From positions 868,001 through 932,000 of the forward strand of contig NZ_AP025459.1 of assembly GCF_024347295.1 (NCBI RefSeq): a stretch of 64,000 nucleotides of DNA, read 5' to 3'. This document shows positions 1 through 8,556 of the stretch, piece after piece (the first letter of the stretch is position 1; each line of letters starts with the position of its first letter). The translations under genes were made by a program, and so were the position numbers. The notes beneath the pieces are model-generated. The model did not search any database and was not told the DNA's origin. It saw only the letters and a list, made by a program, of their open reading frames with translations. The DNA is from Vibrio artabrorum (lineage in GTDB: Bacteria > Pseudomonadota > Gammaproteobacteria > Enterobacterales > Vibrionaceae).

Positions 1-1
1 G

Positions 2-1027
2 GTCGGTGTTATCGGCATTATCTCTCCTTGGAATTTCCCAACGGCAACCGCGGCTTGGAAAATCGCTCCAGCACTGGCTTTCGGTAACAGCGTTATCTGG
101 AAACCGGCAAACCTTACTCCCGCTAGTGCGGTGGCACTTACAGAGATCATCCACCGTCAAGGTATCCCAGCCGGCACGTTTAACCTTGTGCTTGGCAGCG
201 GATCCACTGTCGGTGATGCGTTGATCAACGCTAAAGATGTGAACGGGGTGAGCTTTACAGGCTCTGTTGATACCGGCCGTAAGGTAGCCGCTGCTACAGC
301 GCCAAACTTCGTTCGCTGCCAATTAGAAATGGGCAGTAAGAATGCACTGGTGATTGCAGATGATGCAGATATCCAAACCGCCGTTGATGCCACGATCGCC
401 GGTTCGTTTTCAGGTGCGGGTCAAAAATGTACTGCATCTTCTCGTCTTGTGGTTATGGATGGCATTCATGACCAATACGTTGACGCACTGATCAAACGTA
501 TGAGCGAGCTTAAAGTAGGGCACGCATTGGAAGACGGTGTGTTCATGGGCCCAGTCGTTGATGGCAATCAACTTGAAGCAAACCTAAGTTGGGTTGAGAA
601 AGCGCGTCAAAGCGGTGGTGAGCTGGCATTCGGTGGCGAACGCTTGAGCATGCAACACGAAGGTTTCTACATGTCTCCAACGCTATTCTTGAACACGAAG
701 AACGATTGGGAAGTGAACCAAGAAGAGGTGTTTGCACCCATGGCCAGTGTGATTCGTGTGGCTGATTTAGAGGAAGCTATCGCGACGACCAACGATACTC
801 GCTTTGGTCTAACGGGGGGCATCATCACTCAAAGCTTACGCGCGAGCGCGATGTTCAAGCAACAAGCGCAGACAGGTTGTGTGATGGTGAACCTACCGAC
901 AGCGGGCACGGATTACCATGTACCGTTTGGTGGTCGTAAAGAGTCGAGCTTCGGCCCTCGTGAGCAAGGTCAGTACGCGAAAGAGTTCTACACGGTAGTC
1001 AAGACGGCTTACCAACGTCCTTATTAA
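2..1027 (+). CDS. Aldehyde dehydrogenase, NAD(P)-dependent (5' end outside window)
   Basis: The reading frame is open from the first bases of the window, so the N-terminal part (about 140 residues of a roughly 480-residue family) is missing. The visible part starts in the cofactor-binding region with the SPWNFP motif, continues with an E-M-G-S-K-N motif at the place of the usual ELGGK glutamate, and holds the catalytic cysteine in G-Q-K-C-T-A. The family oxidises aldehydes to acids in the cytoplasm. The EMGSKN and GQKCTA variants remind me of alpha-ketoglutaric semialdehyde dehydrogenases, but this is an impression and the substrate is not proven. It is followed after 167 bp by the M19-like gene and the BCCT transporter on the same strand, which suggests a catabolic cluster for a quaternary amine or amino-acid derivative. 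Confidence 0.9.
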   Translation, partial: VGVIGIISPWNFPTATAAWKIAPALAFGNSVIWKPANLTPASAVALTEIIHRQGIPAGTFNLVLGSGSTVGDALINAKDVNGVSFTGSVDTGRKVAAATAPNFVRCQLEMGSKNALVIADDADIQTAVDATIAGSFSGAGQKCTASSRLVVMDGIHDQYVDALIKRMSELKVGHALEDGVFMGPVVDGNQLEANLSWVEKARQSGGELAFGGERLSMQHEGFYMSPTLFLNTKNDWEVNQEEVFAPMASVIRVADLEEAIATTNDTRFGLTGGIITQSLRASAMFKQQAQTGCVMVNLPTAGTDYHVPFGGRKESSFGPREQGQYAKEFYTVVKTAYQRPY

Positions 1028-1194
1028 TTAGCTTTTTGCGAATAAGAATTGGTCTGAATCTCAGAGTCAGGCCAACATTCAAACCTAACGCAGTAAATGA
1101 CATTTAACCTGTGATTTCACCCATTGTTGAAAGCATGTTACTGAGCGTGTTTTCAACAATGAGCCAGAACATTGAGCTTTCGATAGGAGTGGTT

Positions 1195-2190
1195 ATGTAC
1201 CAGCAACGGATTGTTATAGATGGATTGCAGTATTGCAATTGGAACCGAGAGTATTTCCAAACATTAAAGGCAAGCGGCATTACCGCCGTTCATGCGACAG
1301 CCGTTTACCACGAGACCGCTCGTGAAACGTTATCTCGCTTTGCTGAGTGGAATGTAAGATTTGAGCAAAATGCAGACATTATCATGCCGATTCATTCGAT
1401 GGCTGATGTTGAGATTGCAAAAACGACAGGCAAAGTCGGCATTTTCCTTGGCGCTCAAAACTGTTCACCAATCGATGATGAGATTGGTCTTATCGAAGTG
1501 ATGCGTCAACAAGGTCTTTTGATCATGCAACTGACGTACAACAACCAAAGCTTACTTGCCACGGGCTGTTATGAGGAGCACGACGCCGGCATTACGCGTT
1601 TTGGTAAGCAAGCCATCGAAGAGATGAACCGAGTCGGCATGATCATTGATATGTCTCACAGCGCTGAGCGTTCTACGCTAGAGGCGATTGATCTCTCTTC
1701 TCGCCCGATTTGTATTAGTCACGCAAATCCAACGTTTGCTCATGATGCACGACGAAACAAATCCAACGATGTGATTAAAGCTCTAACTGCACGCGGTGGA
1801 TTAATCGGCTTCAGCTTATATCCCTTTCATCTACCCAACGGCAGCCAATGTACGTTGGAAGACTTCTGCCAAATGGTTGCGACGACCGCTGACATGGTCG
1901 GCATTGAACACTTGGGGGTGGGGAGTGATCTGTGTTTGAACCAACCTCAAACCGTTCTTGAGTGGATGCGAAATGGTCGTTGGTCCAAAGCCATGGACTA
2001 CGGTGAAGGTTCTGCGAACAACTCTGGTTGGCCAGATGCCTTGCCCTGGTTCAGTGGTAGTTCTGGCATGGAAAATATTTATAACGGATTGATGTGTCAG
2101 GGCTTCAGCGAGTCTGAAGCTGGGCAAGTATTAGGAGAAAACTGGTTTAACTTCTTGAAAGATGGCTTAGCGCCTCAAAGGAAGAGTTAA
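1195..2190 (+). CDS. Membrane-dipeptidase-like protein (peptidase M19 fold) with altered metal site
   Basis: This 331-residue protein has the TIM-barrel layout of the M19 (renal dipeptidase) family: D-M-S-H, then I-S-H-A-N with a following D-A-R-R-N, and G-V-G-S-D-L near residue 240. I start it at the ATG at 1195 because AGGAG lies just upstream; an upstream in-frame ATG at 1111 has no good ribosome site. The first zinc-binding H-x-D of true dipeptidases is replaced by D-G-L-Q-Y, and the bridging glutamate region reads G-A-Q-N-C. The protein may therefore bind one metal or act on another bond. From memory, a similar M19 variant lies in the dimethylglycine-dehydrogenase locus of Pseudomonas, which would fit the BCCT gene next door. 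No signal peptide is seen, so it is probably cytoplasmic. Confidence 0.8.
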   Translation: MYQQRIVIDGLQYCNWNREYFQTLKASGITAVHATAVYHETARETLSRFAEWNVRFEQNADIIMPIHSMADVEIAKTTGKVGIFLGAQNCSPIDDEIGLIEVMRQQGLLIMQLTYNNQSLLATGCYEEHDAGITRFGKQAIEEMNRVGMIIDMSHSAERSTLEAIDLSSRPICISHANPTFAHDARRNKSNDVIKALTARGGLIGFSLYPFHLPNGSQCTLEDFCQMVATTADMVGIEHLGVGSDLCLNQPQTVLEWMRNGRWSKAMDYGEGSANNSGWPDALPWFSGSSGMENIYNGLMCQGFSESEAGQVLGENWFNFLKDGLAPQRKS

Positions 2191-2418
2191 GCGCTTTTAG
2201 CAAGTAATCCTCAAATTGGCAGCCTGTTAACCGACGTTCATTTAGCCAGTACTGCTAACCCATTTAATTATTCAAAAGGAATAACCGTCTATTTTGTAAT
2301 GCAACAACCCAAACATGGATGAGCCTGCCCAATACAAAAATAACAGGGCAGGTGTTAAATACACCGCTTGTGGTCATCATTTTAATGGCGACTGCAATGA
2401 AACCTCTGGAGTCAGAGT

Positions 2419-4011
2419 ATGTCTGATTTAGCCACTAACGTGAAATCTTCAAAAGTAAACACAACAAGCGATACAAAAAATAACGCAACACTGCCTGAGT
2501 CAACCTCAGATAAATTAGGGCTGAGAAACCCAGCATTATGGTACAGCGGTGGCTTTATTGCTCTGTTCGTCATACTGGCTCTGTTTGATGGTGAGCTGTT
2601 ATCAAGTCTTGTCAATACGGGGTTTGCCTGGTCTGTAAAAGTGTTTGGACCTTACTGGCAAGTGCTTCTTCTTTTGACTTTTTTTATTGGCCTTGGCCTG
2701 GCGGCAGGACGAACTGGAAAGGTTATTCTTGGTGGTCTCGCGAAACCAGAAATGGATGGGTTTCGCTGGATGGCGATCATCTTTTGCACATTGCTTGCAG
2801 GCGGTGGTGTTTTTTGGGCCGCGGCAGAACCCATCGCGCATTATGTTAGCCCTCCACCTTTGTATGGCGTGCAAGAAAATGCACAGCAAGGGGCGGTGAA
2901 TGCGTTATCACAATCATTCATGCACTGGGGGTTCTTAGCATGGGCGATTGTCGGCAGTTTAACGTCTATCGTCGTGATGCACCTGCACTACGATAAAGGC
3001 TTACCGCTTAAACCTCGCATCTTACTGTACCCCGTGCTGGGTGAGAGAGCACTGAAAGGCCATACCGGTGCGCTGATTGATGCATGTTGTATTGTCGCGG
3101 TAGCAGCGGGCACCATTGGTCCGATTGGGTTCTTGGGCTTGCAGGTGAGCTACGCACTGAATGCATTGTTTGATATTCCAGATGGTTTTACAACGCAACT
3201 GATCATCATCTTGTTCGCTATCGTTCTTTACACGCTTTCCGCTCTGAGTGGATTAAACCGTGGAATGCAAATGCTAAGTCGTTACAACGTTATTTTGGCA
3301 ATGGCATTGATGATTTACATACTGATCTTTGGCCCAACCAACTTTATCTTCAATGGCTACATCCAAGGTGTTGGTAGCATGATTGATAACTTCATTCCCA
3401 TGGCGACTTATCGTGGTGACGAAGGTTGGTTGAGCTGGTGGACCGTGTTCTTCTGGGGGTGGTTCCTGGGTTATGGCCCAATGATGGCAATCTTTATTGC
3501 ACGAATTTCACGTGGTCGCAGCATTCGTCAATTGGTATCCACCATCAGTATTGTTGCTCCGTTTGTGACGTGTTTCTGGTTCACGGTTGTTGGTGGTTCA
3601 GGGCTAGCATTTGAAATTGCAGACCCCGGTAGTGTCAGTAAAGCATTTGAAGGTTTTAATTTACCGGGCGCGCTACTCGCAGTGACTCAGCAGCTACCAA
3701 TGCCAATGGTAACGTCGATTTTGTTCTTGGTTCTGACGACAATTTTTATCGTAACAACCGGGGATTCCATGACGTACACGATCAGTGTTGTGGTGAGTGG
3801 TGAGACAGAGCCTAATGCCATTATTCGTACTTTTTGGGGAGTAATGATGGGAGTCACAGCTTTGATACTGATTTCACTCGGCTCTGGCGGTATTTCTGCA
3901 CTGCAATCTTTCATTGTTATCACTGCGGTACCCGTTTCCTTAATTTTACTGCCGTCGCTTTGGAATGCGCCGCAAATCGCTATCAAAATGGCAAAGGAAC
4001 AGGGGCTTTAA
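2419..4011 (+). CDS. BCCT-family transporter (betaine/carnitine/choline type)
   Basis: This 530-residue inner-membrane protein has about twelve hydrophobic segments after a polar N-terminus of about 35 residues. The BCCT signature is clear: a W-W-T-V-F-F-W-G-W-F segment followed by G-P-M-M-A-I-F-I-A-R-I-S-R-G-R-S-I-R near residues 340-370, and the earlier H-W-G-F-L-A-W-A-I stretch. BCCT carriers import quaternary ammonium compounds such as glycine betaine, choline or carnitine with Na+ or H+, or by exchange. A dedicated catabolic role rather than osmoprotection is suggested by the aldehyde dehydrogenase and dipeptidase-like genes upstream and the coupled unknown pair downstream. The long C-terminal cytoplasmic tail of osmosensing BetP-type carriers is absent. 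The exact substrate cannot be read from sequence. Confidence 0.93.
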   Translation: MSDLATNVKSSKVNTTSDTKNNATLPESTSDKLGLRNPALWYSGGFIALFVILALFDGELLSSLVNTGFAWSVKVFGPYWQVLLLLTFFIGLGLAAGRTGKVILGGLAKPEMDGFRWMAIIFCTLLAGGGVFWAAAEPIAHYVSPPPLYGVQENAQQGAVNALSQSFMHWGFLAWAIVGSLTSIVVMHLHYDKGLPLKPRILLYPVLGERALKGHTGALIDACCIVAVAAGTIGPIGFLGLQVSYALNALFDIPDGFTTQLIIILFAIVLYTLSALSGLNRGMQMLSRYNVILAMALMIYILIFGPTNFIFNGYIQGVGSMIDNFIPMATYRGDEGWLSWWTVFFWGWFLGYGPMMAIFIARISRGRSIRQLVSTISIVAPFVTCFWFTVVGGSGLAFEIADPGSVSKAFEGFNLPGALLAVTQQLPMPMVTSILFLVLTTIFIVTTGDSMTYTISVVVSGETEPNAIIRTFWGVMMGVTALILISLGSGGISALQSFIVITAVPVSLILLPSLWNAPQIAIKMAKEQGL

Positions 4012-4264
4012 CTCATTCCGACGAAGAAGAATAAATCAACCTTTGACAGAGGGCTGATGGGACATTCCGAAAGGGAAACGAAATCGTACTGGTGAAAATA
4101 CATCGGACGATAAGTATTTAGTCAAAGAGTAAGGCATGTGTTCGATTGCCTTTATCAATATCCAAAACGTGAAAGCTAACCAGCATTAATCATTGAATGC
4201 CTCAAATGACAGCACCGAACGGTTCTGAATGGCTAGCTAAACCCTAACAAAGGTGGTCAGCAAA

Positions 4265-6013
4265 ATGGATGCACATCGTTCTACCTACACTGAATCAGCA
4301 CTGCGTGACGCGGCCGTTGTCATGGCTCCAGAAAGGCTAGGTGCGATGCACCAGACGCGCATCAGTTTCGTAAGAACCTTGATTCGTAAAATGGCGCAAC
4401 AGCAATGGAGAGTAACCAAGTCTGAGTGGCAATTAAACCCTCAAGGTTTTGGTCACGTTATCTATAAGCTAGAGACACCAAATCATGTTTACCATTTAGT
4501 GGTTTTCTGCGATGAGATCGCGGATGACGAGCGAAACGACCGCGTTATTGCCGAAAAGTGGGACGTAACATTTGCACTTGTTCTGGGCGAGGTTGATGTT
4601 GCTTTGCTTGAGCGGCTTCGTGCGAACGTCCCGCTTCAAGAAGCTGGCCGTAATCCCAACAATGTGTTGGTTCTTGCTCGGGCAAACAAAAGTGTTCGTG
4701 TGTTTGAGCATATCGTTCATTATTTGGCGAAAGGTGTTCAACCAACGACGGAGGAACTCGCTGAAGTCGGGTATATCCTTCGAACAACAGCGGTCTACGG
4801 TAACGGCAAGTTTGGGATTGCTGACTTTAAAATCTTAGAGAACAATCCAGACTTTAATCAGTCATTTGGTGCTCAAATGTGTGCGGTGTATATGCTGCGT
4901 GAGTTCAGCCTAGACTGGGTCCATTACCTCGCACAGCAACAAGGAGGTGAACAAGCCATTACCTTACACAGAGGGTTGCAGCGCTACTTAGGGGTCGGCA
5001 ACGCGACAGGTTTAGGTATGGCGCCATACTTGATCAATCACCCAAGTATTGTTGATCAATGGATGACGACTCGGGAACTCGCATTGGCTGAAGTACTTGC
5101 GAGTCCAACGGATAGCGCTTTAATCGAACCACTACGCGTCTTGATAAATAGAGCCATTTCCCATCTAGAACAAGTGGTTACCATCAATGAAAACCAGCAA
5201 GCATTGAATAGAGCTGCGGTTACTGAACTGCAACACGTAGAACAATCTTTAGACGCTTCGGTGAGCCTATATGACACATGGACGCAGGTGGTTGAACAAT
5301 CTAAACACATGAGTATGGAGACCCAAGAAGTCCTTCTTTCATGCCTGATGGAACTCTACCCAGAATTGGTGGATGCCCATCAAGACCAAATGAATTGTAG
5401 CGAAACGCTGTCGCTTCCTAGTGGTAAGAAAATTCAGGACCTCTTGATTATATTAGAAGAAAAGTACCGTTGGGCGATCGCTACCGATTTTACGAAAGCA
5501 GAGAACAACTACTGGTTCTGGTATCGCTCTCAAGACAAAGAGGAGCCGAGGCTCGGAATACGAGGTGAAGAGCTGGGTGAAGAGCGTGAACTGCCGTTAG
5601 ATATTGGACGTCAAGCATACCGTTTATACCACAGCTTATTGCAATTCGCGCCGCAGCTTTCATTGGCAGAGTTTCTTGTTAAGCAGCCACAACACCGTGC
5701 GATAGCACGACGAGTCTGGACCCTTGGTAATAAAGCGATGGGTGATATTCAAATGAATGTGCTGCACAAAGAAGCGCTACCGATGCATTTACTGCGTTGT
5801 AAGTTAGCGATGTTTGGTGCGACTAAGTTTGATCCCCGATCAGACCGCTGGGTGCGAGTGACGTTTTTCCAAGGGGCGCCATTGCTTGATGAAATTCATC
5901 AGGATGAATGGGTCTTCCCATTACTGCCGAGTGAATCGGAACTGTCTGATTCGCAAAATGTGCCTACTCGCAGTACATCAATAGAAAGCCAACATGGAGG
6001 TAAGTCGTTATGA
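4265..6013 (+). CDS. Conserved hypothetical protein, coupled to DUF3726 gene
   Basis: I do not recognise a characterised family. The 582-residue protein is soluble, with no signal peptide or membrane segment. It is rich in acidic residues and tryptophan, and a mixed alpha/beta N-terminal part (to about residue 170) precedes a mainly helical remainder. I start it at the ATG at 4265 because AAAGGTGG lies 8 bases upstream; a GTG four codons earlier is possible. Its stop overlaps the start of the next gene by four bases (ATGA), so the two products are probably made together and may form a complex. Its place after the BCCT carrier suggests a role in use of the imported compound, but nothing in the sequence shows a reaction. 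Confidence 0.8.
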   Translation: MDAHRSTYTESALRDAAVVMAPERLGAMHQTRISFVRTLIRKMAQQQWRVTKSEWQLNPQGFGHVIYKLETPNHVYHLVVFCDEIADDERNDRVIAEKWDVTFALVLGEVDVALLERLRANVPLQEAGRNPNNVLVLARANKSVRVFEHIVHYLAKGVQPTTEELAEVGYILRTTAVYGNGKFGIADFKILENNPDFNQSFGAQMCAVYMLREFSLDWVHYLAQQQGGEQAITLHRGLQRYLGVGNATGLGMAPYLINHPSIVDQWMTTRELALAEVLASPTDSALIEPLRVLINRAISHLEQVVTINENQQALNRAAVTELQHVEQSLDASVSLYDTWTQVVEQSKHMSMETQEVLLSCLMELYPELVDAHQDQMNCSETLSLPSGKKIQDLLIILEEKYRWAIATDFTKAENNYWFWYRSQDKEEPRLGIRGEELGEERELPLDIGRQAYRLYHSLLQFAPQLSLAEFLVKQPQHRAIARRVWTLGNKAMGDIQMNVLHKEALPMHLLRCKLAMFGATKFDPRSDRWVRVTFFQGAPLLDEIHQDEWVFPLLPSESELSDSQNVPTRSTSIESQHGGKSL

Positions 6014-6747
6014 TCGTTTCTCACAATGAGCTGGTAGCGGCCGTCAATAAAGCTTTTTTGGGTATGCGTCGAACATGTGGTGAAGCCGATGTAATAGCAA
6101 ATATGGTCGCAGATTTACAAATGGTTGGATTGGATGGTGTTCGTCATTTTAACAATGCGAGTCACTTTATCGGATTAGAGTGCGATTGCCCAGTGGACAT
6201 TCATATGACCAGTAACAATACCGTGGAAGTTGACCTCAACATGGCGAGTTTGGCATGCCACCTTCCTGTAGTGATGGATTATGCGATTGAAAAAATGGTG
6301 GGTGAAAAAGCACTAAAGATAGAGTTATATAACTGCCACAACCGTTGGCTAGCGTACAGCGAGCTAGTGAAATTAGCCGCGAAAGGTATCGCATGTACCG
6401 CTCGTTGGAATAATGGGTCTAACCCGAAAAGCACGTTATATATTCTTAACCGTGGTTGTGTCGCGCCAGAACTATTTTTATCTGATTTACCACCAGCATC
6501 AGACGAACATATTCACGATATGACCATTGAATTTTCTGTGCAAAATTTCGATGTTGAACGTTTATCAGATGGGTACCCAATACATATTACTTCTGAGTCT
6601 TTGTTTAAGACTCAAGAGAATGCATGGTGTGACGGTATTGTCGTTGATGATGCCGAATGGGCGACACTAAAAGAAGCCGCCAGCGTAATTCTGGTTGAAA
6701 ATAGCCAACGTTCGATTCAGGGGGCGGGTGAACTGACAACTTCATAG
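6010..6747 (+). CDS. DUF3726-type protein
   Basis: This 245-residue soluble protein resembles the DUF3726 family, to which I assign it from its opening (a helical N-terminus with L-G-M-R-R-T-C-G-E-A-D) and overall length; this is recognition from memory. No catalytic motif is evident. Several cysteines and histidines are scattered through residues 20-110, including M-A-S-L-A-C-H-L, but they form no clear metal site. The ATG overlaps the previous stop codon by four bases, which indicates translational coupling with the 4265-6013 gene. A hairpin with a T-run 40 bp after the stop ends the unit. Function is unknown; co-transcription with an unknown partner downstream of a betaine-type carrier is the only clue. 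Confidence 0.78.
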   Translation: MIVSHNELVAAVNKAFLGMRRTCGEADVIANMVADLQMVGLDGVRHFNNASHFIGLECDCPVDIHMTSNNTVEVDLNMASLACHLPVVMDYAIEKMVGEKALKIELYNCHNRWLAYSELVKLAAKGIACTARWNNGSNPKSTLYILNRGCVAPELFLSDLPPASDEHIHDMTIEFSVQNFDVERLSDGYPIHITSESLFKTQENAWCDGIVVDDAEWATLKEAASVILVENSQRSIQGAGELTTS

Positions 6748-6787
6748 CTTGTGTATCAATAGCACTATCGCTAACAGAATAAACCAA

Positions 6788-6826
6788 AGAGCTTAACGTA
6801 TCCTCACCTCGTTAAGTTCTTTTTTT
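6788..6826 (+). terminator. Rho-independent terminator after the DUF3726 gene
   Basis: An 11-bp stem, AGAGCTTAACG (6788-6798) with CGTTAAGTTCT (6810-6820), has one G-U pair and is followed directly by a run of seven T. It lies 41 bp after the stop codon. The rest of the 6748-7054 spacer shows no further gene or clear signal. Confidence 0.85.
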
Positions 6827-7054
6827 CGTTATCCTTTTGCGCTAATAATAGACCACGTTGTAAACCTTCTGTTTTGGAATCGGTTGTTGTCCATATAGAG
6901 CGAAGTGGGCGGTTTAACGCAGTACTGTCACATTCAGGTTCAACAAACGGTTTCATTTATATCCGACTATGCGTATCTTGCTCATGATAGGTGCCAAAGG
7001 GCGCCATTTTTATTCATACCAATGACTTTAGAATCAGATAAAAAGGAATGAAGC

Positions 7055-8347
7055 GTGCAAGCTAACTTTATTGATGGAACTACCCTGTATCGTCAGCACT
7101 CTTTTGAGTTGCCACTCGACTATCAAGCAAAAGATGGACAACAGATCCAAGTTTTCGCTCGTGAACTGGTTGATCTCGCTAAAGATGCGCAAGAATTGCC
7201 GTGGCTGATCTATTTTCAGGGCGGCCCTGGCTTTCCATCTCCACGAGTGAGCGGTCAATCGGGTTGGTTAAAGCGTGCATTACAAAACTACCGTGTTCTG
7301 CTTCTCGATCAGCGTGGAACAGGCAATAGCACGGTGATCAGTCATGAAACGTTGGCGCCTCTCTCTCCAGAGCAACAAGTCGAGTACTTGACGCATTTCA
7401 GAGCCGATAATATCGTTCGAGACGCTGAAGCTATTCGTGAAAAATTTGGTATTAAACAATGGTCGACGATTGGCCAAAGCTTTGGTGGTTTCTGCACTTT
7501 GAGCTATTTATCCCTGTTCCCACAGAGCTTACAACGTTGTTATGTCACAGGGGGGATTCCCTCAATTGAGCGTGGTGCGGACGATGTTTATCGTGCCACG
7601 TATAAGCGTGTCGAAGAGAAGAATAGAGCGTTTTTTGCTCAGTTTCCACAAGCGCAAGCGATGTGTCGCGAGATCGCTGATTACCTGCTTAATAATGATG
7701 TAAGACTGCCAAATGGCCAGGTGTTCACGGTTGAACAGTTCCAGCTTATTGGTATTAACCTGGGGGGCGGTGAAGCAAATCTACCGATGTATTTCACACT
7801 GGAAAGTGCCTTTGTTGACGTGAACGGTCACAGACAGTTGAGCTACAGTTTCTTAAATCAAATGCAGCAAGAGCAGGGGTACTTAACTAACCCAATTTAC
7901 GCGATCTTGCATGAATCGATTTACTGCCAAGGCACAGCCTCTAACTGGTCTGCACATCGAGTTCGTCAGCAGTTTCCACACTTCAACTACCAATCGGGTA
8001 GTGAGTTTTGGTTTACTGGGGAAATGGTGTACCCATGGATGTTCGAGCAACTAGAAACCTTGAAGCCATTACGCGAAGCGGCCAATCGATTAGCTGAGAA
8101 ATCGGATTGGGGCACTTTGTACAAGGCAGAACAGCTGAGTAAGAATACCGTTCCGATGGCGTGTGCGGTTTACGCAGACGATATGTACGTTGAGCTGGAT
8201 TACAGTCGCGAAACGCTTGCTAATATTCCAAACTCTAAAGCATGGATTACCAACGAGTATGAACATAATGGTTTGAGAGTCGATGGTGAAAGAATTGTCG
8301 ATAAGTTAATGACTATGGTGAAAGCGCTCGAGAATATTCCTAAATAG
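7055..8347 (+). CDS. Alpha/beta hydrolase, proline iminopeptidase-like (S33 family)
   Basis: This 430-residue protein carries the S33 hallmarks: the oxyanion-hole motif Q-G-G-P-G-F-P-S near residue 58, D-Q-R-G-T-G-N-S near residue 90, and the nucleophile elbow G-Q-S-F-G-G near residue 142. The C-terminal part holds a plausible aspartate (Y-A-D-D-M-Y) and histidine (E-Y-E-H-N-G-L-R). The family removes N-terminal proline or other residues from small peptides in the cytoplasm. The start is GTG at 7055 with AAGGA 7 bases upstream. No signal peptide is present. It is transcribed alone, between terminators at 6788 and 8431, so no operon partner helps to name the substrate. Confidence 0.9.
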   Translation: MQANFIDGTTLYRQHSFELPLDYQAKDGQQIQVFARELVDLAKDAQELPWLIYFQGGPGFPSPRVSGQSGWLKRALQNYRVLLLDQRGTGNSTVISHETLAPLSPEQQVEYLTHFRADNIVRDAEAIREKFGIKQWSTIGQSFGGFCTLSYLSLFPQSLQRCYVTGGIPSIERGADDVYRATYKRVEEKNRAFFAQFPQAQAMCREIADYLLNNDVRLPNGQVFTVEQFQLIGINLGGGEANLPMYFTLESAFVDVNGHRQLSYSFLNQMQQEQGYLTNPIYAILHESIYCQGTASNWSAHRVRQQFPHFNYQSGSEFWFTGEMVYPWMFEQLETLKPLREAANRLAEKSDWGTLYKAEQLSKNTVPMACAVYADDMYVELDYSRETLANIPNSKAWITNEYEHNGLRVDGERIVDKLMTMVKALENIPK

Positions 8348-8430
8348 ACTTGCCTGAGTATCGATGCCTTGGCTTCATGATGGGATTGTTGCTCAATGAT
8401 AAAAGCTTTGTCCTACGACTCAATAACAAA

Positions 8431-8455
8431 ACGCTGCATCCATGCAGCGTTTTTA
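8431..8455. terminator. Bidirectional terminator between the hydrolase and the disrupted small gene
   Basis: A perfect 9-bp stem, ACGCTGCAT (8431-8439) and ATGCAGCGT (8442-8450), is flanked by AAAA on the left and TTTTT on the right. It can end the plus-strand hydrolase transcript and the minus-strand transcript of the interrupted gene that stops at 8510. Confidence 0.85.
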
Positions 8456-8547
8456 TTAGGTCATCAAACCGTTCGATTGAAGGAGCTAGGAGGGGTAGCC
8501 CTTAAATTATTAAGGTTGGATGACGATATCTTGATCTTCTGTTGTCG

Positions 8548-8556
8548 CTAAACTGG
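8548..8556. repeat. Target-site duplication, left copy
   Basis: CTAAACTGG lies directly against the left inverted repeat of the insertion sequence and is repeated exactly at 9611-9619. Nine base pairs is the duplication length of the IS903 group of the IS5 family. Confidence 0.9.
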
